Part shown: piece by piece, positions 1 to 6,131 of the stretch
Layout: each line of letters begins with the position of its first letter
Position numbering within the stretch: position 1 is the first letter of the stretch
NCBI GenBank assembly: GCA_051003795.1
Contig: JBPCKZ010000208.1
Span: 1-7,265, forward strand
Direction of reading: 5' to 3'
Length of the DNA stretch: 7,265 nucleotides
Source of the DNA: JALYXS01 sp051003795
Lineage (GTDB): Bacteria > Acidobacteriota > Terriglobia > Bryobacterales > Bryobacteraceae
The notes under the pieces: generated by a model
Seen by the model: only the letters and a program-made list of their open reading frames with translations
The model's database searches: none
What the model was told of the DNA's origin: nothing
Translations under genes and position numbers: made by a program

Positions 1-942
1 AGAAAGCGTGGCGCGTAGGCTGAGCGGATCGTTATTCAGGCCAAAACTGGCAAAGTGTCCACCAGTGCTTCGGAAGTAACGCGCTTGGAATGGCGCATTC
101 ACGAATGCCACGCAGAGCGCGATGACGAATAGAGCCAACGGAATTTTCTTCGCATGGCAGGGAATGAGCGGGGCCAGCGCCGCGGCAAAAATCGGCGCGC
201 CCCAGATCAGCGCGGTCCCCTTCGTGAGCGCCGCCAGACCTAGCGAGAACCCCACGGCGGCTATATCGATCGCGGCGAGCGTGCGTGTATACCGCACCGC
301 GAAGCAGACCGCCGCAATCAGCCAAAACGAGAGCACGACATCGTTCTTCGATCCGGAAGCTTCGAGCACCCCGACCGGGATCGCGACCACCGCTACAGCC
401 GCGAGAACCTGTCCACGCAGACTCCCGCCCAACTCGCGCGCTGCGGCCGAAACCCCGATTGCGCATCCGAGCAGCGCCGCCGCCTGGACCAAATTCACGA
501 GCCGGTCGCTGCCCGAGATCAGATAAAGATGCAGGAAGACGTATTCGGCGAATGGCGGCATTAGATTTTGGTGCAAGTAGTTCGTGGGGAAGAATGCGAC
601 GTTGCCGGCCTGCGCCCAGTACACGACGCGAGGCATGTGATAGGCAATCACGTCGTAAGTATTCGGCGCGCTGAACCAGGCCGTGCAGGCGACTAAAGCC
701 ACTACGGCCACCACGCCTCCGATGCCGAAAAAACTGAACGGATCCGGCTTTCGTGGAATGGTCCGTGGAATCGTCAAACTCTTTCGCCGCGAAACCGCTA
801 TCGACACGCACGCCGATAGTATGGCGAGCCACGCGATCCGGACCACCCACGGCCGCAGCGAATTGAACGCGCCGAGCGCCTCCGTGAGCGCGACGATTGT
901 GACTCCGAACAGAATTGCCGCGCGCAGGATCGCCAATCGCAC
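1..942 (-). CDS. GT-C-type membrane glycosyltransferase (partial, C-terminus off the left edge)
   Basis: Reading the minus strand from GTG at 942 gives 314 uninterrupted residues to the window edge. The product is very hydrophobic, with about seven or more likely membrane spans (roughly residues 4-22, 35-52, 73-91, 148-166, 176-193, 197-215 and 225-255). The first large non-membrane loop carries TYDVIAYHMPRVVYWAQ (95-111) and a later PTNYLHQNLMPPFAEY stretch. This is the pattern of ArnT/PMT-like GT-C enzymes, whose first loop holds the catalytic acidic residue (here probably D97) and which transfer sugars from polyprenyl-phosphate donors at the outer membrane face. An in-frame stop at 952-954 limits the start to CTG 945, GTG 942 or TTG 936; no ATG occurs near the N-terminus and I see no clear ribosome binding site. 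The gene is divergent from the PEGA operon across 56 bp. Family assignment is fairly sure; donor and acceptor are unknown. Confidence 0.8.
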   Translation of the reverse strand, partial: MRLAILRAAILFGVTIVALTEALGAFNSLRPWVVRIAWLAILSACVSIAVSRRKSLTIPRTIPRKPDPFSFFGIGGVVAVVALVACTAWFSAPNTYDVIAYHMPRVVYWAQAGNVAFFPTNYLHQNLMPPFAEYVFLHLYLISGSDRLVNLVQAAALLGCAIGVSAAARELGGSLRGQVLAAVAVVAIPVGVLEASGSKNDVVLSFWLIAAVCFAVRYTRTLAAIDIAAVGFSLGLAALTKGTALIWGAPIFAAALAPLIPCHAKKIPLALFVIALCVAFVNAPFQARYFRSTGGHFASFGLNNDPLSLRATLS

Positions 943-987
943 CAGTCGAGGCTAGCACGGGCGGGAATGCTACGATAAAGCCAACCC

Positions 988-993
988 AGGAGG
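988..993 (+). promoter_or_regulatory. Strong Shine-Dalgarno (AGGAGG) for the PEGA protein
   Basis: AGGAGG lies 5 nt before ATG 999. The frame is open further upstream to ATG 915, but that extension would add 28 polar residues in front of an obvious signal peptide and would overlap the divergent GTG start at 942. This site therefore fixes the start at 999. Confidence 0.85.
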
Positions 994-998
994 CTTCC

Positions 999-1451
999 AT
1001 GACGCTCCGCATACTCGCGGCCGCCGCGTTTTCCGTCACGTTGGCGGTTGCCGGAGATAGCGATTCGCAAACCGTAACGGCATCCAACCCGAGCCATATC
1101 CGGCTTGGTGCAATCACCGTCGGCGCCGGATACAGCCACTTTACCGGCTACCGGCCGTGGACTTTCGATCCTTTCTATTACGGCCTTTACAGCTCTTACT
1201 ACCCCGGTTTTTTCACCGGATTCGGCCGCGGCCCGAACATGGGCGAAATCAAGCTGCGCGCGGATTCCCCGAAAGCCGAGGTTTATCTGAACGGCGCGTA
1301 TGCCGGAAATGCGGGGCATCTGAAAGACATCTGGCTCGACCCGGGCGCGTACAACTTGGAAGTTAAGTCGGACAACCAAGCCCCATTCAGCCGGCGGATC
1401 TACGTCCTGAGCGGAAAGATCTTGAAGATCGACGCGAATGCAAAGCCATGA
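999..1451 (+). CDS. Secreted small protein with C-terminal PEGA-like domain
   Basis: The 150-residue product begins with a signal peptide: MTLR, a hydrophobic stretch (residues 5-17), and a likely cleavage after AVA at 16-18. Mature residues 45-77 are very rich in Tyr, Phe and Gly (HFTGYRPWTFDPFYYG onward). From about residue 82 to the end it looks like a PEGA-type beta domain: a short strand, then VYLNGAYAGNAG (95-106), LDPGAYNLEV (113-122) and a closing strand IYVLSGKILKI (134-144). PEGA domains are small beta modules, usually extracytoplasmic and often found in S-layer or kinase-linked proteins. The stop overlaps the next start (ATGA, 1448-1451), so translation is probably coupled to a gene followed by a PEGA-bearing kinase. 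It is probably a periplasmic or surface partner of that kinase system; the precise role is unknown. Confidence 0.85.
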   Translation: MTLRILAAAAFSVTLAVAGDSDSQTVTASNPSHIRLGAITVGAGYSHFTGYRPWTFDPFYYGLYSSYYPGFFTGFGRGPNMGEIKLRADSPKAEVYLNGAYAGNAGHLKDIWLDPGAYNLEVKSDNQAPFSRRIYVLSGKILKIDANAKP

Positions 1452-2131
1452 AGATTACGCTAGTTGCCTTTTTTGCCTTCGCCTGCGGGGGACAGAACAC
1501 GGGCCCAAATCCGGGAATAACCCCACAAAGCGACGTTCGCCTGTATCACGGGCATGAAATTCGGAACGATCTGGAGATCGGCGCAACCGTGCTGTCAGCC
1601 GAGCAGGTCAAGAACGCATTTTCGTCCGATCTGAATCGCGGCTACGTGGTGCTCGAAATCGCGCTCTATCCCAAGAACGGGCTTCAGCCCGAAGTCCGCC
1701 TTGCCGATTTTGCGCTGCACGCTCTGGCGACGGATCGGGTGTCGCGAGCCGTTCGCGCCTCCACGGTGGCCGGGATTCTGCAGAAGAGCGCGCCGTCGCG
1801 CACTTCGGTTGAACTGGATCCGGTCGTGGAGGTTGGCTACGAATCGGGAACGCGAAGCGATCCGTATACCGGTGAACGGCGCCGCGGCGGCTTCTACAGT
1901 TCCTCCGGCGTGGCCGTCTCCACCGGGCAATCCCGGCCGGCGAGCACGGATCGGGATCGCCGCGCGGTGGAACTCGAGTTAAGCGAGAAAGGGCTGCCGG
2001 AAGGCATTGCGACGAGACCGGTTGCCGGGTATGTTTACTTTCCGCTCGCATCCAAGAAGAAAGATGTGGCCTATGAACTCCAGTACCAGACTTCCGCCGG
2101 GCCGGTGAAACTCGTCGCGGGCAGACGCTGA
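1448..2131 (+). CDS. Exported protein of unknown function, possible lipoprotein
   Basis: This 227-residue protein has a short signal sequence (MKITLVAFFAFAC). The Cys at position 13 could be a lipidation site, though AFAC is a poor lipobox because Phe replaces the usual small residue at -2. I do not recognise the family. Visible features are a beta-rich segment DLNRGYVVLEIALYP (61-75), an Arg/Gly/Ser-rich and probably disordered stretch (about 134-172), and a C-terminal block PVAGYVYFPL (191-200) followed by a YELQY strand (209-213). It starts inside the stop of the upstream PEGA gene (4-bp overlap) and ends 8 bp before the kinase start, so it is the middle gene of a three-gene unit. By position it may be an envelope component sensed or controlled by the kinase; that is inference only. 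Confidence 0.8.
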   Translation: MKITLVAFFAFACGGQNTGPNPGITPQSDVRLYHGHEIRNDLEIGATVLSAEQVKNAFSSDLNRGYVVLEIALYPKNGLQPEVRLADFALHALATDRVSRAVRASTVAGILQKSAPSRTSVELDPVVEVGYESGTRSDPYTGERRRGGFYSSSGVAVSTGQSRPASTDRDRRAVELELSEKGLPEGIATRPVAGYVYFPLASKKKDVAYELQYQTSAGPVKLVAGRR

Positions 2132-2139
2132 TCCGCGAC

Positions 2140-3726
2140 ATGGACCGGATCGGCCGCTACCGGATCGTCAAGGAACTCGGGCATGGCGCGATGGGCGTCG
2201 TGCATGAAGCCATCGACCCCAACATCGGGCGGCCGGTCGCAATCAAGACCATTCGCTTAGGCGAAGTGGACGATCCCGAGCGCCGCGCGAATTTGCGTGA
2301 GCGATTCTTCCGCGAAGCGCGGGCGGCCGGGGTACTCTCCCATCCGGGAATCGTCACCATCCACGACATGGATGAGGACAACGGACTCGCGTACATTGCC
2401 ATGGGGTTCGTCAATGGCCCCACGCTCGACCAGGTGCTGGCCTCGGGCGATGCGCTTCCGGCCGGCCGCCTCTTCGACATCCTGCGGCAAACCGCCGCGG
2501 CCCTCGATTTCGCTCATCAAAAAGGCATTGTGCACCGGGACATCAAGCCGGGCAATCTGATGCTTGATGAGGAGGGCGTGGTCAAGATCACCGATTTCGG
2601 GATCGCCAAAATGAATTCCCCCGAAGATTTGACCGTGACCGGCGCCATCGTCGGGACTCCCAATTACATGTCGCCCGAGCAGGTGCAGGGCATCGACATC
2701 GATGGCTCGACGGACCAGTTTTCATTGGCGGTCGTGGCATATGAGCTCCTCACCGGCGAGCGGCCTTTTCCCGGCGAGCAACTCACGACGGTCGTTTACA
2801 ATATCGTGGCCGGAACTCCGGTTCCGCCTCACCGGATCAATCCGACGCTTGGATCGGAGATCGACGCGGTTCTCAACAAGGGGCTTGCGAAGAAAGCGGC
2901 GGATCGATATCCGAGCTGCGCCGCTTTCGTCGGCGCGCTGGAGCTGGCCTGCGCCGGCACGAAAGGGTGGCGTCCTTTGGGGCGCGGAGGAAGTCTGGCG
3001 TTGCCCACTTCGATCGCTTCCGCGACCGTTCAACAGGGTGGTCTTCGCAAGCGCCAGCCGCGTTTTTTGATCCGTTTTTTGATCCGTTTTTTGATATTTG
3101 TATCGCTGCTTCTGTTTGGACTGACCGGCCTTTGGATGTTCGGGCGGAGATATTTGGCGGATAGGCCGGCTCCGCCTCCAGTCGTGGAGTACCACTCTTT
3201 GGAACCCCGTCACAGCCCGATGCCGCCGCCTTCGGCTCCCGAGGCAGTTGCGCAAGCACCCGCGCGGACGATGCCGCAAGTGGACATTCCCGATCCACCT
3301 CCGGCCAAGGCACTGCAAGATCTCTGGGTGACCACCAATCCGCCCGGCGCGAATGCGGTTCTCGACGATCGCCCGGACAGCGCGTGCCAAACTCCCTGCA
3401 TGTTGCGCGTCGCGCCCGGCCGGCACGCGGTTTCCATCGGCTTGGCTGGTTTTCAAGGCGAGCGCCGGGAAGTCACCGTCGGCGGCGATGCGATGGATTT
3501 GCCGCCAATCGTTCTGCGGAAAGAGGCAGGCACGCTGATGTTGAGCACCGTTCCGCCTGGCGCGGCAGTTTCCGTCGACGGCCGCCCGCTGCCGCAAACG
3601 ACGCCCGCGCAGGTCAGGCTGTCGCCAGGCTCCCACGTGGTCGTTGTCGAAGCCGGCGGCAAGCGTTCCAGCGAACAAGTCGAAATTCAGAATGGCGAGA
3701 CGAAGATTCTGAAAATTACGTTGTGA
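2140..3726 (+). CDS. Transmembrane Ser/Thr protein kinase with two PEGA domains
   Basis: This is a 528-residue Hanks-type kinase. The cytoplasmic kinase domain (about 7-268) has all key residues: glycine loop GHGAMG (14-19), VAIK lysine K36, helix-C Glu E59, HRD catalytic D134 with K136 and N139, DFG at 152-154 and SPE at 178-180. It is an RD kinase, and Thr165, Thr167 and Thr173 in the activation segment are candidate autophosphorylation sites. A basic linker leads to one membrane segment (about 309-334), then a Pro-rich linker (343-390). Two PEGA repeats follow (about 393-460 and 463-528), each with a PPGA core (401-404, 472-475) and an APGRH or SPGSH turn. PASTA domains are absent. There is no clear ribosome binding site in the 8-bp gap, so coupling to the upstream gene is likely. 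The 3' end overlaps the convergent dehydratase gene by 11 bp. Substrates are not visible. Confidence 0.95.
   Translation: MDRIGRYRIVKELGHGAMGVVHEAIDPNIGRPVAIKTIRLGEVDDPERRANLRERFFREARAAGVLSHPGIVTIHDMDEDNGLAYIAMGFVNGPTLDQVLASGDALPAGRLFDILRQTAAALDFAHQKGIVHRDIKPGNLMLDEEGVVKITDFGIAKMNSPEDLTVTGAIVGTPNYMSPEQVQGIDIDGSTDQFSLAVVAYELLTGERPFPGEQLTTVVYNIVAGTPVPPHRINPTLGSEIDAVLNKGLAKKAADRYPSCAAFVGALELACAGTKGWRPLGRGGSLALPTSIASATVQQGGLRKRQPRFLIRFLIRFLIFVSLLLFGLTGLWMFGRRYLADRPAPPPVVEYHSLEPRHSPMPPPSAPEAVAQAPARTMPQVDIPDPPPAKALQDLWVTTNPPGANAVLDDRPDSACQTPCMLRVAPGRHAVSIGLAGFQGERREVTVGGDAMDLPPIVLRKEAGTLMLSTVPPGAAVSVDGRPLPQTTPAQVRLSPGSHVVVVEAGGKRSSEQVEIQNGETKILKITL
3061..3095 (+). repeat. 12-bp tandem repeat inside the kinase membrane segment
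   Basis: The unit CGTTTTTTGATC occurs in perfect tandem at 3061-3072 and 3073-3084, with an 11-base third copy at 3085-3095. In frame it encodes Arg-Phe-Leu-Ile three times at the cytoplasmic edge of the single membrane helix (residues 308-319). Each copy contains a T6 run. Gain or loss of a unit would keep the reading frame but change the helix by four residues; slippage in a T6 run would truncate the protein before its PEGA domains. Confidence 0.95.
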
Positions 3727-4956
3727 AATCCCAACCGAAGCCCGGCTTATCCGAAGGACGGGTGTAGACCCCTTCGGGGCCCCGCGTGACGTGGTTGTCT
3801 TCTTCAAAACGCGTATAAACTTCTTGCGGGCCCCCGGGGGGCGGCATGAACATTTCGGCCCAGGGGCAATTGGTTGTCGCCATGATGAAGTGCACGCAAT
3901 CTTGCGTGCCCCCACGTGCGGGATCACCGGAATGTCGTAAGTCGCGGCCAATGCCGCGATCTTGCGCAGCTCCGTCAGGCCGCCGCACCAATGAATATCC
4001 GGCTGCCAAATCGCCGCCGAACGATGCTCCATAAGCTGGCGGAATCCATACCTCGTGTACTCGTGCTCGCCGGTCGCTATACGCGTCGATTTGATTCCCG
4101 CGTTCAAACGCCCGAAGCCTTCGTAGTCGTGAGGCTGCAAGACCTCTTCAACCCAATAGACGCGATACGGCGCCAGCATGTCCGTCATCTCGATGGTGTA
4201 GCGCTCCGTCCAGGACATCCAGCAATCGAGCATGATGTCGCCATCCGGGCCGACCTGATCGCGCGTGTGCTTGACCAGATCCAGATTTTTCCGCATCCCT
4301 TCGCGTCCGTCCGCGGGACCGTGCGGAACCGCGAGTTTCACGCGCTTGTATCCGAACGCGAGGTGCTGCTCGACGTCGTTTCCGGTGCAGTAAGCGGGAA
4401 TGCGAGTCTTGGTTTCGCCTCCGATGAGCTTGTAAACGGGCATGCCGAGCGCGTTGCCCACGAGGTCCCACAAGGCCAGATCCACGCCGCTGATCGCGCC
4501 GGTCCCGATCCCCGCGCGGTCGTAATACATGCTGGATCGCCAGAGGGTGTCCCAGAGCCGTTCGATGTCGAAGGGATCTTTCCCGATCAGCAGCTTCGAA
4601 AAATGCTGTTGCACCAGCGGACCGCCCCCCGTGCCGCCCGTGCCATAACCGGTGACGCCTTTGTCCGTCGTAATCTGGACGGTGAAGCCAGGCAGCTTGC
4701 CGGCATCGGGCATAAATAAAGAACGCTCGGCCTTGTAATCGGGGTAGATCGACATGGGGCTCGCGACTTCGACCCCAGTGGTCGACCAGGACCCCGGCGC
4801 GGGCGTGAACTTCGGAATCGGCCTGCGAAGCTGCGGCTCGACTAAGCGGACACCGGTTATCTTGAGCTTGCTCTTTTCTTGCGCGAACGCGAGCGGAGAC
4901 AAACCCAGACCTGCGGCGGTTACACTGGCGGTTTTCAATAATGAGCGGCGATTCAT
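3716..4956 (-). pseudogene. Rhamnonate dehydratase-like enolase-superfamily protein, single frameshift
   Basis: From ATG 4956 the product has a Tat-like signal (NRRSLLKTA, 2-10; probable cleavage after AFA at 23-25) and then a mandelate racemase/enolase-type dehydratase. The metal ligands fit D244 (MLDCWMS), E270 (WVEE) and E297 (GEH). D320 (QPD, then WCGGLT) and H347 (VIPH) form the catalytic dyad. The closest family I recall is L-rhamnonate dehydratase, which converts a sugar acid to its 2-keto-3-deoxy acid. After H347 the frame is lost. The missing C-terminus, ending in KPGFGWDF, continues in another frame from about 3915 to the TAA at 3718-3716. One added base near 3915 would restore HGGGTQD and a full protein of about 413 residues. 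The break lies beside a C5 run (3909-3913). It may be a true mutation or a sequencing error. No ribosome binding site is obvious at 4956. The exact substrate is uncertain. Confidence 0.85.
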
Positions 4957-4965
4957 AATTGCGGA

Positions 4966-4993
4966 TTCAAGATTATCAGATCCGGCTTACAAT
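4966..4993 (+). promoter_or_regulatory. Candidate promoter giving a leaderless lactonase mRNA
   Basis: TACAAT at 4988-4993 matches five of six bases of the -10 consensus. TTCAAG at 4966-4971 (3/6) is a weak -35 with a 16-bp spacer. The predicted transcription start is about 5000, immediately before ATG 5001, which has no Shine-Dalgarno sequence. On the opposite strand GATAAT (4977-4972) could serve the divergent dehydratase, giving overlapping back-to-back promoters in the 44-bp gap. This is by-eye matching only. Confidence 0.4.
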
Positions 4994-5000
4994 GGCCGGG

Positions 5001-5882
5001 ATGAATCGCAGAATTTTCCTGGCCGCCGCGACGGGAGCGGCTGTTTACAAGTGCTCCGCCGCGCCGCCCTCGAAGATAATCGATACGCATACCCACTTCT
5101 ATGATCCATCCCGGCCTCGGGGAGTGCCATGGCCATCGCCGACGGATGAAATTCTCTATCGGACGGTACTGCCGGACGAGTATCGCCGAATGACGAAGCC
5201 GCTGGGCGTGACGGGAACGATAGTGGTCGAGGCCAGCCCCTTGCTCGAAGATAACCAATGGATACTGGATTTAGCCGCGAAACATCCGGCGATCGTGGGT
5301 TTCGTCGGGCACTTGGATCCGGGCAAGGCGTCGTTTCGCGAGAATCTGAAGAGGTTTCAAAAGCGCCGCCTGTTCCTCGGTATTCGTTTATCTTCCTCGT
5401 CGCTCAAAGACCCCAATGCGGAATTCATCTCCAATTTGAAGGCCATGGCCGACGCCGGTTTAGAGTTGGACGTGATTGGCGGAACACCGGTTTTGGAGCA
5501 GACCGTTCGGCTTACCGACCGAATTCCAAACCTGCGCATCGTGATCGATCATCTTCCGTTCGAGCCGCCCGAGGACGAGGACTCCATGCGCGAGTTGGGG
5601 AAGCGTCCTCAGGTGTACGCAAAAGTTTCGAACGTGGTGCGGCGGGTAGAGAATCGCGTGCCGGAGGAGGTGAACTATTACCGCGCCTCGCTGGATGAAT
5701 TGTGGAACGCGTTCGGGGCCGACCGGCTGCTTTATGGAAGCAACTGGCCGGTGAGCGATCACGTGGCCCCTTACGCGACGGTGCTGAAAGTCGTGCGGGA
5801 ATACTTCGCGCAAAAAGGGCTGGAGGCTTCCGAAAAATATTTCTGGAAGAACTCGAAGGCGGCGTACCGTTGGCCAGGTTAA
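5001..5882 (+). CDS. Exported amidohydrolase-family (COG3618-like) sugar lactonase
   Basis: From ATG 5001 the product has 293 residues, with a Tat-like N-terminus (MNRRIFLAAATGAA) and a likely cleavage site in the CSAA region. The mature protein fits the Amidohydrolase_2 TIM barrel. It has HTHFYDP with the HxH metal or substrate pair H30/H32, an EASP strand end (77-80), GIRLSS (127-132), VIDHLPFEPP with H184 (181-190), and LLYGSNWPVSD with D253 (243-253). COG3618 members include L-fucono-lactonase, L-rhamnono-lactonase and 2-pyrone-4,6-dicarboxylate lactonase, so lactone hydrolysis is the best guess. The divergent neighbour is a sugar-acid dehydratase, the next step in such pathways, which favours a deoxy-aldonolactone substrate. 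The frame is open upstream to ATG 4959, but those residues are polar and precede the signal peptide; ATG 4992 (MAGMNRR) is the other candidate start. Family is confident; substrate is inferred. Confidence 0.88.
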   Translation: MNRRIFLAAATGAAVYKCSAAPPSKIIDTHTHFYDPSRPRGVPWPSPTDEILYRTVLPDEYRRMTKPLGVTGTIVVEASPLLEDNQWILDLAAKHPAIVGFVGHLDPGKASFRENLKRFQKRRLFLGIRLSSSSLKDPNAEFISNLKAMADAGLELDVIGGTPVLEQTVRLTDRIPNLRIVIDHLPFEPPEDEDSMRELGKRPQVYAKVSNVVRRVENRVPEEVNYYRASLDELWNAFGADRLLYGSNWPVSDHVAPYATVLKVVREYFAQKGLEASEKYFWKNSKAAYRWPG

Positions 5883-5899
5883 ACGTTTTTACGCACGGC

Positions 5900-5942
5900 A
5901 AAAAAAAGCCGATAGGCGCTCGGAGGAGTGCGCCTATCGGCT
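5900..5942 (-). terminator. Strong intrinsic terminator, minus-strand orientation
   Basis: A perfect 13-bp stem pairs 5942-5930 with 5919-5907 on the minus strand (arms AGCCGATAGGCGC and GCGCCTATCGGCT). The 10-nt loop is ACTCCTCCGA, and eight T residues (5907-5900, the first overlapping the last paired base) follow at once. On the plus strand the stem is preceded by A8 and followed by GGATCGCG, so it is not a canonical plus-strand terminator for the lactonase. It ends a transcript coming leftward, where no minus-strand protein gene exists. Confidence 0.85.
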
Positions 5943-5962
5943 GGATCGCGTAAACCGGAAAT

Positions 5963-5980
5963 TCAGAGCTAAAGCTCTGA
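5963..5980. repeat. 8-bp inverted repeat with AA centre
   Basis: TCAGAGCT-AA-AGCTCTGA is a perfect dyad. In the candidate minus-strand RNA it forms the internal hairpin enclosed by the closing stem. As DNA it could instead be an operator, but it sits downstream of the predicted RNA start and over 200 bp from the next gene. Confidence 0.8.
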
Positions 5981-6003
5981 GTTCGTGCCGCGATACCACT
6001 CGT

Positions 6004-6032
6004 ATGATACCAGATTTCTTAAGGATCTTTAA
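6004..6032 (-). promoter_or_regulatory. Candidate promoter for the minus-strand small RNA
   Basis: On the minus strand TATCAT (6009-6004, 5/6 to the -10 consensus) is preceded by TGG, an extended -10. TTAAAG (6032-6027, 3/6) is a weak -35 at a 17-bp spacing. The region is visibly more AT-rich than the surrounding genes. The predicted +1 is 5997. The -10 lies inside a short dyad, GTATGATAC (6002-6010 on the plus strand). Confidence 0.5.
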
Positions 6033-6060
6033 TACGATCGCAGTGTACCAGATATTTCTT
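6007..6060 (-). repeat. Imperfect direct repeat of a promoter-like box
   Basis: On the minus strand AAGAAATATCTGGTAC (6060-6045) is echoed by AAGAAATCTGGTAT (6020-6007), 38-40 bp apart. Each copy ends in TGGTA, leading into a -10-like hexamer: TACACT at 6047-6042 and TATCAT at 6009-6004. The upstream copy also has TTGTTT 17 bp ahead of TACACT. They may be tandem promoters or two binding sites for one regulator. Confidence 0.55.
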
Positions 6061-6131
6061 GTGCAAACAAATATTTCAAATTGTCACGCCTCCGTCGCGG
6101 TTTTCCCGCATCCTCGAGGTAAGGTTTTCTC

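Larger units (their letters stand above)
5900..5997 (-). ncRNA. Candidate structured small RNA (~98 nt)
   Basis: On the minus strand, from the predicted start G5997, the RNA folds as three stems. Stem 1 pairs GGUAUCGCG (5997-5989) with CGCGAUCC (5950-5943), eight base pairs with one bulged U. It encloses a hairpin of UCAGAGCU and AGCUCUGA (5980-5973 and 5970-5963), nominally separated by UU, so the real loop is probably four bases. Stem 3 is the 13-bp terminator hairpin, which begins at 5942, directly after stem 1 ends, so the two could stack. The U8 tail ends the transcript. A TGG-TATCAT extended -10 at 6009-6004 places +1 exactly at the first base of stem 1. The terminator loop shows CUCCUCC, complementary to Shine-Dalgarno sequences. 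No reading frame of note lies on this strand. It may match a known acidobacterial RNA family such as Acido-1, whose consensus I cannot recall; it is not a tRNA or 6S-like. Confidence 0.6.

Noticed and set aside
32..1117. 361-codon minus-strand ATG frame over the glycosyltransferase region
   Set aside because: Its translation is Arg/Gly/Ser-rich with no motif. The overlapping frame from GTG 942 gives a coherent multi-span membrane enzyme.
2722..3715. The minus-strand frame of the dehydratase continues open for hundreds of codons past its natural end
   Set aside because: This part is antisense to the conserved kinase and has no family-like sequence. It is open only because of the upstream frameshift and the GC-rich codon pattern.
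3769..3841. GC-rich mini-hairpins (CCCCTTCGGGG, CCCCCGGGGGG) as a terminator for the kinase operon
   Set aside because: The stems are very short, no T-run follows on either strand, and they lie in the conserved coding tail of the dehydratase.
3916..4719. 267-codon plus-strand frame within the dehydratase
   Set aside because: It is a shadow of the dehydratase, whose metal-binding and catalytic motifs are plainly on the minus strand.
5943..5997. Possible tRNA-like element because of the 8-bp closing stem
   Set aside because: No anticodon arm, T-arm motif or CCA end is present; only one internal hairpin sits inside the stem.
6035..6040. CGATCG palindrome as an operator
   Set aside because: A 6-bp palindrome is expected by chance in GC-rich DNA, and no second copy is positioned around a promoter.
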